In this document: positions 8,816-16,442 of the stretch, piece by piece | Layout: the number at the start of each line of letters is the position of its first letter | Numbering within the stretch: the first letter of the stretch is position 1 | Assembly (NCBI RefSeq): GCF_026344005.1 | Contig: NZ_JAPKNH010000005.1 | Span: 186,001 to 250,000, forward strand | Direction of reading: 5' to 3' | Origin: Kaistia terrae | Lineage (GTDB): Bacteria; Pseudomonadota; Alphaproteobacteria; Rhizobiales; Kaistiaceae | Length of the DNA stretch: 64,000 nt | Notes under the pieces: model-generated | Told to the model about the DNA's origin: nothing | The model's input: the letters and a program-made list of their open reading frames with translations, nothing else | Database searches by the model: none | Position numbers and translations under genes: made by a program

Positions 8816-9747
8816 TTGCGCTGGCTCCCTTCGATATACATGCGGCGGACAACGAAGGCCGAAACGAGGGCGACGAAGACGAACAGCGCCATGCCGATGG
8901 CCGCGCCCAGGCCGCGATCGAGAAACTGGAACGTCGTTGTAAACACAAGGAATTCAGGCAGTACCGTCGCTGTTCCCGGCCCGCCCTTGGTGAGCGCGTA
9001 GATCAGCGGGAACATCCAGATCAGGATGCCGGAAGTGCACAGCACAGCCCAATAACCGATCACCGATTTGAGCAGCGGCATGATGATGTAGACGAGCAAT
9101 TGCCAGAAGCGGGCGCCGTCCAACTTGGCCGCCTCGACCACTTCTTCCGATACGGTCGAAAGGCCGGAGAGATAAGTCAGCACGCCGAGGCCGAAGAAGC
9201 TCCACAGGGCTACGGCGGTCAGCGCCAGCAGGGCGCTGGTCGGGCCGTTCAGCCATTCGATGGCGAGCGGGGCCAGACCGATGGCGCGCAGCACCGCATT
9301 CAACGGGCCGTCCGGCGCCAGGATCTGGCGGAACATGATGCCGACGACGATCGGCGCGATAATGTAGGGCAGGAAGAACGCGGCGCGAAAGAACTTCCAG
9401 CCCGGCGTCTTCTGGAACAGCAGGAAGGCAAGCACCAGCGGCAGGATGATCCAGACCGGCAGCGTCGCGAAGGCGATCAGCGCGTTGCGGAACGAGTCAT
9501 GCACCGAGGGATCGCTCAGCATGGTGCGGTAGTTGGCGAGGCCCGCGAAGGTCGGATCCTCGAAGCCCCGTGTCTCCAGGAAGCTCAACCAGATGCCGCG
9601 CAGTAGCGGCACCAGCTTGAACAGGATCGCCAGCGCCAGTCCGGGCAGCACGAACAGCAGCGCGATCAGCGTCTCCCTGCGGATGAAGGGTCGCCTTGCG
9701 ACCTCCGCCCGGTTCGGTCGCGACGCCAGATTGGCCAGTTCAGCCAT
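8812..9747 (-). CDS. CUT1 sugar ABC transporter permease (MalF type)
   Basis: 311-aa inner-membrane permease. A cytoplasmic N-terminus of about 25 residues precedes the first helix (TLIALLFVLPGLALAI). The EAA loop is SEEVVEAAKLDGARFW, and the GGPGTAT motif follows near the C-terminus. Start ATG 9747 fits the end of the upstream spacer. Overlaps the next permease by ATGA. It is separated from the binding-protein gene by an 89-bp spacer containing a hairpin (9777-9806). Confidence 0.92.
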   Translation of the reverse strand: MAELANLASRPNRAEVARRPFIRRETLIALLFVLPGLALAILFKLVPLLRGIWLSFLETRGFEDPTFAGLANYRTMLSDPSVHDSFRNALIAFATLPVWIILPLVLAFLLFQKTPGWKFFRAAFFLPYIIAPIVVGIMFRQILAPDGPLNAVLRAIGLAPLAIEWLNGPTSALLALTAVALWSFFGLGVLTYLSGLSTVSEEVVEAAKLDGARFWQLLVYIIMPLLKSVIGYWAVLCTSGILIWMFPLIYALTKGGPGTATVLPEFLVFTTTFQFLDRGLGAAIGMALFVFVALVSAFVVRRMYIEGSQRK

Positions 9748-9776
9748 CGAAATTCCTGCCTGTTGTAGGGAGAGAC

Positions 9777-9806
9777 GGGGAGGGCGGCGGAGCGCGCCGT
9801 CCTCCC
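9777..9806 (-). terminator. intercistronic hairpin after the second CUT1 binding-protein gene
   Basis: An 11-bp stem with one G-U pair, GGAGGGCGGCG at 9779-9789 against 9795-9805. It stands between the binding-protein gene and the first permease, with no strong T-run, suggesting partial termination or mRNA stabilisation. Confidence 0.55.
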
Positions 9807-9836
9807 TTTTCGTGTTAGCGGTCCGTTAACGATCTG

Positions 9837-11150
9837 TTACTGGCGCTTGCTCGGGCTCTGCTCGAGCGCCTTCTGCATGCGGCCGGTCCAGTCTTCGATC
9901 GACAGGCGGCCGAGGCTGACTTCCTGCCAGCCGCGCGCGAGCGCATCGGCTTCCTGGCCGGAGAGCAGAACGCCGGCATGCAGCGTCGGCTTCTTGATGA
10001 TCTCGAGGATCTGGGTGAGCGCCTCGGACTTCGGCAGGATCGACGGGTCGACATTCTTGTTGAGCGAGATGCCACCGGCAATCGAACTCAGCAGGGCGGC
10101 GTTTTCCTTGCCGGCGATGAACTTGACGAAAGCGAAGCCGGCTTCCTTCTTCTCGCTCCAGGACGACACGCCGAACACCGAGCTCTCAATGCCGGAGAAG
10201 CTGCCGGCCAGCGGCGCGTCGGCGACGATGGTCGGCCAGCGCATGGCGCCGAGGTTTTCATCGCCGAGGATCTTGCCGAAGGCGGCCCAGTTCGCCGCGT
10301 CCGAGATGATCGTGCCGGCAAAGGCGGCATTGCCGCTCTGGAAGATGTCGGCGCCGTCCGGCAGCATGGTGATCGAGGGCGCGCTGGAATTGGTCCAGCC
10401 CGCCTGCGTGATCGAGGCGAGGCCCTTGAGGATGTTGACCATCTTCGGGTCGGTCCAGGGCATCTTGCCGGCGAGCATGGCGCGCATGTCGTCTTCGGTC
10501 AGGTAGTTTCGCGCAATCTCGGGGAAGTTCCAGTAGGCCGGGAAGACGCCGGAGAGGCCGATGGCGAGGCAGGTCTTGCCGACAGCCTTCACCTTCTCGC
10601 AAGCCGCGCCCATCTCGTCCCAGGTCTTTGGCGGGTTGGCGGCGTCGAGGCCGGCTTCCGCCAGGACCTTCTTGTTGTAGTACATGACGTTGCCCTGATA
10701 GCCGAAGGGCAGGCCGTAGCAGGGCTTTGTGGTGTCGAAGTTCAGGCAGCCGCCGCTATAGGTGATCAGGTCCTTGCCGGCTTCCAGAACTTCGGGCGGC
10801 AGCTCTTCATAGGCGCGGCGGCGGTCAAACAACTCCAGGCCGGCGTTGTTTTCCATCACGTCGGGGCCGCTCTTGGTCGTGATGTAGGGGCCCTGGACTT
10901 CCGGATAGCGGTCGAACGGCACGGTCTCCAGCTCGACCTTGATGGTCGGGTTGAGCTTCTCGAACTCGGCGACGAGCGCCTTCCAGTAATCGGCGCCGCC
11001 CGGCTCCCAGTTCAGCACGCGGATCGTCGTGACGTCCTGCGCCTGCGCGGCCTGACCGGCGAAGGCCGTCATCGAGGCGAAGGCAAGGCCGGCGAGCATG
11101 GTGCGGACGGATCGGCTTCGCTTGCCGGTCGCAAATGGTGTTGGCTTCAT
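9837..11150 (-). CDS. Periplasmic sugar-binding protein of second CUT1 importer
   Basis: 437-aa extracellular solute-binding protein, family 1 type. The signal peptide covers about the first 38 residues, with cleavage near AQAQ-DVTT. The mature protein opens with TTIRVLNWEPGG, then the PTIKVELE strand usual for the family. Cysteines in CLNFDTTKPC and around KVKAVGKTC may form disulfides. ATG 11150 is chosen because it starts a proper signal peptide; a GGGACC box lies upstream but is weak. It heads the operon that ends with the RhaM-like gene. Substrate unknown. Confidence 0.9.
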   Translation of the reverse strand: MKPTPFATGKRSRSVRTMLAGLAFASMTAFAGQAAQAQDVTTIRVLNWEPGGADYWKALVAEFEKLNPTIKVELETVPFDRYPEVQGPYITTKSGPDVMENNAGLELFDRRRAYEELPPEVLEAGKDLITYSGGCLNFDTTKPCYGLPFGYQGNVMYYNKKVLAEAGLDAANPPKTWDEMGAACEKVKAVGKTCLAIGLSGVFPAYWNFPEIARNYLTEDDMRAMLAGKMPWTDPKMVNILKGLASITQAGWTNSSAPSITMLPDGADIFQSGNAAFAGTIISDAANWAAFGKILGDENLGAMRWPTIVADAPLAGSFSGIESSVFGVSSWSEKKEAGFAFVKFIAGKENAALLSSIAGGISLNKNVDPSILPKSEALTQILEIIKKPTLHAGVLLSGQEADALARGWQEVSLGRLSIEDWTGRMQKALEQSPSKRQ

Positions 11151-11417
11151 TGTCGGTCCCTCTGTCTGGTTTGGTCGCGCGCTGTTCTGGAATCGAACCT
11201 CGATCGTGCCGACGGCTTTGCGCCATCGGGGTCGATCTGGCCTGTCAGTCGGGTCGCCGAGCGGCACGCTTCCACTGCCGCCATCGCTCCCGCGAGGCAG
11301 TCGATAGAAGGCGCGATAGAAGCGGTCAGCATCCCTGTCACCCCGCCACGGCCGCCTCCCTTGAAGCGGGATTTTTGTGCGGCCATGCGGCAACGCTAGC
11401 ACACCAGTTTTTCTATT

Positions 11418-11431
11418 GAAATAGTAATTTC
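11418..11431. promoter_or_regulatory. inverted repeat GAAAT-N4-ATTTC, operator candidate
   Basis: Palindrome GAAAT AGTA ATTTC in the only AT-rich stretch upstream of the second CUT1 operon. The flanks (TTTCTATT before, CCTATAAGAAA after) extend the symmetry weakly. The form resembles sites bound by RpiR-type sugar regulators, but no such regulator is encoded in this window. Confidence 0.45.
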
Positions 11432-11617
11432 CTATAAGAAAGCGCAGATGTGCGATGGCGCGATCTGCCACGCAGAAGCGCCACGCCGCGCGGGTGGCGG
11501 CGAGGCAAGTCATTTAAAAGATTGAGAGATATCCGCCGCCGGCCGCTTGCCGACTTCCTCACAAGGAGAGGTCAGAGCGCAGCTTCTGATCCTCCATGCG
11601 GATCAACCCGCTCCGCC

Positions 11618-11765
11618 CTCATCCTGAGGTGCTTCGCGTCAGCGAAGCCGAAGGAGGCTCCAGCCGGGCATTCCGGCTTGCAAACGAAATTGGAAGTCCG
11701 ACGATCGAAGCGTTCTCTGGACCCTCCTTCGAGGCCCGGCTTTGCCGGGCACCTCAGGATGATGG
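11618..11765. repeat. dispersed palindromic repeat, family 1
   Basis: Begins CTCATCCTGAGGTGC and ends with the inverted copy GCACCTCAGGATGATG, with CGAAGGAGG-type and CCTCCTTCGAGG-type arms between. The same layout occurs at 14809-14922. A fragment (CACTCAGGATGATGG) follows at about 11791. Non-coding; likely a RIME/REP-like element. Confidence 0.75.
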
Positions 11766-11865
11766 TTGAGTGCTTCGACTTAGGGCAGGCCACTCAGGAT
11801 GATGGTTGAGTTCTTCGAATTGTGGCCCGCTCCTCAGGGAGAGGTGAAGAACCGCGGCAGAGCCT

Positions 11866-12948
11866 CTACACCGCCTGGGGAACAATGCCGCCGAGGCGGC
11901 TCGAAGCGAGGCAGGCGTCGACGAGCGCCATGGTGCGGATCGAGTCGTGCACGTCGGTGTCGAGCACGCTGTCTTCGCCGGCGGCGAAGCGCTGCAGGTT
12001 CGACATCACTGCGCCGAAGGCGTCGGGAACGCGCTCGCCAACCAGCGGGACTTCCGTCCATTCGCCGCCCTCGACGATGATTTCGAGCTTCTCCGGCACG
12101 GGCTTCAGATAATCGTGCAGATAGCCGAGGTCGAGATGGGCGCAGCCCTTGGTGCCCTCGACCCGGATGGTCGCGTCGATGTGCTTCGGGCCGTAATTAT
12201 AGGTGTGGTTGAGCGACAGGTTGCAGCGCGCCTTCGGACCGTAGTCGAGGATGATGCTCGAACGGGCGTCCTTGAGGTCGGGATAGCGCGGATGCGGCAC
12301 CGCCTTGGCATAGACGCTGTCCGGTTCGCCGAGGATCGAACGGATCCAGTCGAGATAATGGATCGAATGCAGCGGGATCTCGACGGCTTCGAGATGCGGG
12401 ATGAACGACCACATCTCCCACGGCATGTAGATGGCAAGCCGCACTTCCAGCTCGACGATGTCGCCGAGCAGTCCGCGACGGACGGCGTCGCGGATCGCCA
12501 GCATGGAGGGCGTGTAGCGGAGCTGGAAATTGGTGGCCGCGGTGATTTTTCTGGCGTCGATCACGGAGAGGATCTGGCGCGCGGCGGCGAGGTTGGCGCC
12601 GAGCGGCTTCTGGATCAGGGCGACGCTGCCGACCGGCAATTGCTGGACGGCGCCGAGGATAGCCACCGGCGGCAAGGCGAGGTCGAACACCGTATCGTCA
12701 GGGCGGGCGGCGATGGCGGCGGCCATGCTTTCATGCACGACCGGAATATCGAACTGCGCGGCGACGGCGCGGGCCTTTTCCTGGTCGAGATCGAAGATGC
12801 CGGCGACCGGCAGGCCGATCTTGCGATAGGCGGGCAAATGGGCGCTGGTGACGATGTCGCCGGCGCCGATCAGGGTGATCGGTCGCGGATGGCTCGGCAT
12901 CGGCCAGGTCTGTTCGAGTTCCAAACCCGTTGCATTCAAGCCAGCCAT
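11866..12948 (-). CDS. Gfo/Idh/MocA-family NAD(P)-dependent oxidoreductase
   Basis: 360-aa sugar or cyclitol dehydrogenase family member. The N-terminal Rossmann domain has GAGDIVTSAHLPAY and a second strand ending in FDLD. The catalytic KP motif appears as IQKPLG rather than the usual EKP. The C-terminal domain includes the HSIHYLDWIRSILGEPD segment typical of the family. ATG 12948 follows GGGGGATGG closely; a TTG at 12960 and ATG at 12900 are alternatives. It is divergent from the glycosidase-like gene across operator copy B, so the two are probably co-regulated and act on one substrate. Substrate unknown. Confidence 0.88.
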   Translation of the reverse strand: MAGLNATGLELEQTWPMPSHPRPITLIGAGDIVTSAHLPAYRKIGLPVAGIFDLDQEKARAVAAQFDIPVVHESMAAAIAARPDDTVFDLALPPVAILGAVQQLPVGSVALIQKPLGANLAAARQILSVIDARKITAATNFQLRYTPSMLAIRDAVRRGLLGDIVELEVRLAIYMPWEMWSFIPHLEAVEIPLHSIHYLDWIRSILGEPDSVYAKAVPHPRYPDLKDARSSIILDYGPKARCNLSLNHTYNYGPKHIDATIRVEGTKGCAHLDLGYLHDYLKPVPEKLEIIVEGGEWTEVPLVGERVPDAFGAVMSNLQRFAAGEDSVLDTDVHDSIRTMALVDACLASSRLGGIVPQAV

Positions 12949-12998
12949 TCCATCCCCCAACTGCCGCCGAAAGACTTCGGAAGCTGCATTCCAAAAAA

Positions 12999-13032
12999 TA
13001 TCACTGACGATAGTCTACGTTGATATTTGATA
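12999..13032. promoter_or_regulatory. operator candidate, copy B (shared inverted repeat)
   Basis: Blocks TATCACTGACGATA (12999-13012) and GTTGATATTTGATA (13019-13032), again six bases apart. Against copy A, 26 of 28 block bases agree while the middle six bases do not, which argues for conserved protein contacts. It lies between the divergent oxidoreductase and glycosidase-like genes. Confidence 0.75.
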
Positions 13033-13096
13033 TTAGATGGGTAATCCTGTCAACAACGCGGCGGCGCCGCGAACACGCCTTGAGGAGGATGACGGG

Positions 13097-14773
13097 ATGG
13101 TTGGTACGGGTGACGTTCGGATCGCGGGACGGGTCGGGCTCGAGCATGGCGAACGGCATGTGCATGCGGCGCGGCGGCTTCGCGCGGCGTTTCCGATGCT
13201 CGAATTCGTGCCGCTCGCCGCGGCAACTTCGGGACTTCCGGTCATCCGTCTGGTCGAGGACAAGTCGCAGGCCGAGGGCGCTTTCACGCTGACGGTCAAG
13301 CCGAAGGATGGCTCGAACGCCGAGATCACGATCGCCGGCGGCCCGTTCTCCGGCGTCATCTATGGCGCGGAAGAGCTGATTTCTCGCGCCAAAGTCGAGG
13401 GGGGCGGCATCCTTGTCCCGACCGGCGAACGCCGTGTCGCGCCGGGTCTGGCGTATCGCACCTTCTGGACCTGGGACCATTCGACCAACTGGGAATTGTC
13501 GCAGGTCGGCCATCAGGAAATCGGCGTCTTCAATCCCTATGGCAAGCCGCCTGCGGGCTTCCTCGGCGACTATACGCGCCTCGTCGATTTCGCCAGCCGC
13601 AACCGCATCCCCTCCGTCGTCATCTACGGCTTCCTGCGCAATTCGCATGGTGGCATCGAGGCGGCGAAGGAGCTCTGCCGCTATGCGACCGAGCGCGGCG
13701 TGCGCATCGTGCCGGGCATCGCCATCGGCTCCTATGGCGGCGTCTACTGGGAGGGCGATCACCCCTATAACCTCGCGACCTGGCTGAAGAAAAACCCGCA
13801 GCATGCCGCCAGCATGGAAAAGGGCGTCGGCTTCCAGATCGCCGATCTCGACTTCCCGCTCAATTTCCCCCGCTCCGACTACACCATGAGCGCCTGCCCG
13901 AGTGCGCCGGAGACGATGGACTGGATGGAGGAGGCGGTCTCCTGGCTCGCCGACACGTTTGAAATCGGCGGCGTCAACATCGAAAGCGGCGACTATGGCG
14001 TCTGCGGCTGCGCGCGCTGCGTCGCCCGTCGCAACAACGAGGCCGAGGCCGCCCGCCGCGTCGATGATCATGGCGATAGCTGGTCGCATACCGACATGGC
14101 CGAGAACTTTCCGCGCCTCTACCGCGCGGCGAAGGCGAAGAAGCCGGACGCCTGGATCTACAGCGAGCTGCAGTGGGACAATCTGTTCGATCCGGTCGCG
14201 CATGATGCGCAGCGCAACATGCCGCAGGGCGCGATCTACCAGCACACCACCAACCGCACCTTCTGGGGCCGGTTGCAGAAGGAACTCACGCGCGCCGATG
14301 TGGAAAAACTGCCGACGCAGCCGAACGTGCTGCGCTGCCAGTTCGCCTGCCAGTGGAACGGCGACCGTCGCACCGAGCGCTATGCCTTCAACGGCCGCAC
14401 CTTTGCTGACATGAACAAGTTCTGCGCCGATGTCGGTATGCAGGGCCTGACCGTCTGGGGCGAGCCTTCGCCCTATCATGCGACGGTCGAGCTTTCCTAT
14501 CTCGCCTTCGCCCGCTTCGGCTACGAGCCGACGCTCGAGTGGGATCGCTTCATCGCCGAGGACGCCGCGCCGCTGTTCGGTAGCGTGGCAGCAGCCGAGC
14601 GCTTCGTCGCCGTCGCTGAGGAACTGGACGCGAATATCGAGCTGCCGGTCGAGAGGCTCAAGGCGCTGAAGGGCGAGGCCCGCGAGGCATCGCGCCATGC
14701 CGACGACGAAGTCTCGCGCCGCTGGCTGAGCCTGGAAGACCAGATTTCCCGCCGCGTGTTCATGGGGCGGTAG
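13097..14773 (+). CDS. Glycoside hydrolase-like protein (beta-hexosaminidase/alpha-glucuronidase-type layout), specificity unknown
   Basis: 558 aa. The N-terminal 90 or so residues resemble the small alpha/beta domain found before GH20 and GH67 catalytic barrels (VIYGAEELI). A barrel-like central region follows, with YRTFWTWDHSTNWE, a GVRIVPGIAIGSYGG strand, and the acidic motif GGVNIESGDYG. Just after that comes a cysteine cluster (CGCARCVARRN) that looks metal-binding or structural. No signal peptide, so it probably acts in the cytoplasm on imported substrate. ATG 13097 has AGGAGG nine bases upstream. Divergent from the MocA-type gene across operator copy B. I cannot assign an exact family or substrate. 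Confidence 0.7.
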   Translation: MVGTGDVRIAGRVGLEHGERHVHAARRLRAAFPMLEFVPLAAATSGLPVIRLVEDKSQAEGAFTLTVKPKDGSNAEITIAGGPFSGVIYGAEELISRAKVEGGGILVPTGERRVAPGLAYRTFWTWDHSTNWELSQVGHQEIGVFNPYGKPPAGFLGDYTRLVDFASRNRIPSVVIYGFLRNSHGGIEAAKELCRYATERGVRIVPGIAIGSYGGVYWEGDHPYNLATWLKKNPQHAASMEKGVGFQIADLDFPLNFPRSDYTMSACPSAPETMDWMEEAVSWLADTFEIGGVNIESGDYGVCGCARCVARRNNEAEAARRVDDHGDSWSHTDMAENFPRLYRAAKAKKPDAWIYSELQWDNLFDPVAHDAQRNMPQGAIYQHTTNRTFWGRLQKELTRADVEKLPTQPNVLRCQFACQWNGDRRTERYAFNGRTFADMNKFCADVGMQGLTVWGEPSPYHATVELSYLAFARFGYEPTLEWDRFIAEDAAPLFGSVAAAERFVAVAEELDANIELPVERLKALKGEAREASRHADDEVSRRWLSLEDQISRRVFMGR

Positions 14774-14808
14774 GGGGCACCCTCACTGCGTATCCGTAAA
14801 CTCGACCA

Positions 14809-14922
14809 GCATCCTGAGGTGCCCGGCAAAGCCGGGCCTCGAAGGAGGGTCCAGCGAACGCTCCTTGCTCCGCTGGAGCCTCCTTCGAGGCTTCGCTCAC
14901 GCGAAGCACCTCAGGATGATGG
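14809..14922. repeat. dispersed palindromic repeat, family 1
   Basis: Second copy of the element at 11618-11765: CATCCTGAGGTGC at the left, GCACCTCAGGATGATGG inverted at the right, with CTCGAAGGAGGG and CCTCCTTCGAGG arms inside. Lies in the spacer between convergent operons. Confidence 0.75.
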
Positions 14923-14954
14923 CGGAGCGGGTTGGTCTGTTCGGAAGTCTAAAC

Positions 14955-14987
14955 AAAAAAGGGCCCCGGCGGGGAAACGCCGGGGCC
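14955..14987 (-). terminator. intrinsic terminator of the alpha-galactoside operon
   Basis: Perfect 10-bp GC stem (14962-14971 with 14978-14987, loop GGGAAA). On the minus strand it is followed at once by six T (14960-14955). It is placed 57 bases after the stop of the last gene of the agp-like operon. Confidence 0.9.
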
Positions 14988-15043
14988 TTCGTGCCGTATG
15001 CCGGGGAGGGAGCAGACGACACGCCTTGTTCAATGCCGCCGGA

Positions 15044-16414
15044 TCAGGCGACGCGCTGCTTGGCTTCGCCGCGCGCCCATTCGGGCAGCCATTCGCCATG
15101 GGCGGCCAGCAAATCGTCGACGAGGTGCCAGATCTGGTCGAGATCCAACTCGGCGGCGGTGTGCGGGTCCATCATCGCGGCGTGGTAGATGTGCTCGCGG
15201 TTCTGGGTCAGCAGCGCCTTCACCGTCAGTTCCTGCACGTTGATGTTGGTGCGCATCAGCGCCGTCAGCTGCGGCGGCAATTCGCCGATATAGGTCGGCT
15301 GGATGCCGGAGGCATCGACCAGGCAGGGCACTTCTGCCGCGCAATCGGCCGGCAGCGAGGTGATGCAGCCATTGTTGCGGACGTTGCCGTAGATCACCGA
15401 GGGTTCGCCGGTCCAGACCGAGTTGATGATCTCGGAGGCGTATTCCTTGCTCTGCGAGACTTCGATCCGGTCCGCGCTGCGATACTCGTCCGCCTGGCTC
15501 TTCCAGCGGGCGATCTGCTCGATGCAGCGCTTGGGATATTCGTCGAGCGGAATGCCGAACTTCTCGATCAGATCCTCACGGCCTTCCTTGATGAAGTAGG
15601 GCGTGTATTCGGCGAAGTGCTCGGAGCTTTCGGTGACGAAATAGCCGAGCCGGGTCAGCATCTCGTAGCGCACCTTGTTGGGGCAGCGCGGGTTCCAGCC
15701 GGGTTTTGGCGCACGGCCTTCGCGGTAGCCGCGGACGAGGTCCGGGTAGAGGTCGCGATAGGAGCCGTCCTTCTGGCGATGCTCGAATTTCAGATAGAAC
15801 GCCATGTGGTTGATGCCGGCGGCGCGATAGCGGATTTCCTCGTAGGGAATGTCGAGGTCATGCGCCAGTTCCATCGCCGTACCCTGCACCGAATGGCAGA
15901 GGCCGACCTGGCGGATCGTCGGATATTTCGCCGTGATCGCCCAGGTGTTGATCGCCATCGGGTTGACGTATTGCAGCATGATCGCGTTGGGGCAGACGGC
16001 GAGAATGTCGTCGCAGATCTTCCAGAGATGCGGAACGGTCCGAAGCCCGCGCATAATTCCGCCGACGCCGAGCGTGTCGGCGATGGTCTGGCGCAGGCCG
16101 TAGCGCTTCGGCACCTCGAAATCGGTGATCGTGCAGGGGTCGTAGCCGCCGATCTGGAAAGCGACGACGACGAAATCGGCACCCTGGAGCGCCTTCTTCT
16201 GGTCGGTATAGGTCTCGACCTTCGCCTTCGCATCGAGGGTCGAGGCGATCTTGCGGACGACGATGGCGCTTTCTTCGAGGCGCTGCGGGTTGATGTCCAT
16301 CAGCGCGATGGTGGCGCCCGAAAGCGCCGGGCGCTGCAGCACGTCGCCGACAATGTTCTTCATGAACACGGTCGAGCCGGCGCCGATGAAAGTGATCCTG
16401 GGATTGGCAGTCAT
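15044..16414 (-). CDS. agaL2: GH4 alpha-galactosidase/alpha-glucosidase (AgaL2/MelA-like)
   Basis: 456-aa family 4 glycosidase, an NAD+- and metal-dependent cytoplasmic enzyme that splits alpha-glycosides by transient oxidation at C3. The NAD-binding loop is FIGAGSTVF. The metal site is visible in the cysteine-histidine motif GLCHSVQ and in GINHMAFY; NPMAINTW is also typical. ATG 16414 is preceded by GGAG. It is the last gene of the operon, 28 bp after the fused ATPase. The name rests on the likeness of this operon to the Sinorhizobium agp/aga cluster; substrate raffinose or melibiose is inferred. Confidence 0.88.
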   Translation of the reverse strand: MTANPRITFIGAGSTVFMKNIVGDVLQRPALSGATIALMDINPQRLEESAIVVRKIASTLDAKAKVETYTDQKKALQGADFVVVAFQIGGYDPCTITDFEVPKRYGLRQTIADTLGVGGIMRGLRTVPHLWKICDDILAVCPNAIMLQYVNPMAINTWAITAKYPTIRQVGLCHSVQGTAMELAHDLDIPYEEIRYRAAGINHMAFYLKFEHRQKDGSYRDLYPDLVRGYREGRAPKPGWNPRCPNKVRYEMLTRLGYFVTESSEHFAEYTPYFIKEGREDLIEKFGIPLDEYPKRCIEQIARWKSQADEYRSADRIEVSQSKEYASEIINSVWTGEPSVIYGNVRNNGCITSLPADCAAEVPCLVDASGIQPTYIGELPPQLTALMRTNINVQELTVKALLTQNREHIYHAAMMDPHTAAELDLDQIWHLVDDLLAAHGEWLPEWARGEAKQRVA

Positions 16415-16442
16415 GGAAGAAGCTCCGGGGGTAACAGAATAT

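Larger units (their letters stand above)
11151..11865. other. 715-bp intergenic region with operator candidate and dispersed repeats
   Basis: No believable gene. The part next to the binding-protein gene (11400-11440) is AT-rich and holds an inverted repeat; the rest to about 11850 is mostly dispersed repeat sequence. Frames open here are short and composed of repeat DNA. Confidence 0.6.

Noticed and set aside
11450..12080. Small plus-strand open frames in the 11.4-12.1 kb region
   Set aside because: Built from dispersed repeat sequence and the antisense of the MocA-type gene; no ribosome sites and no family likeness.
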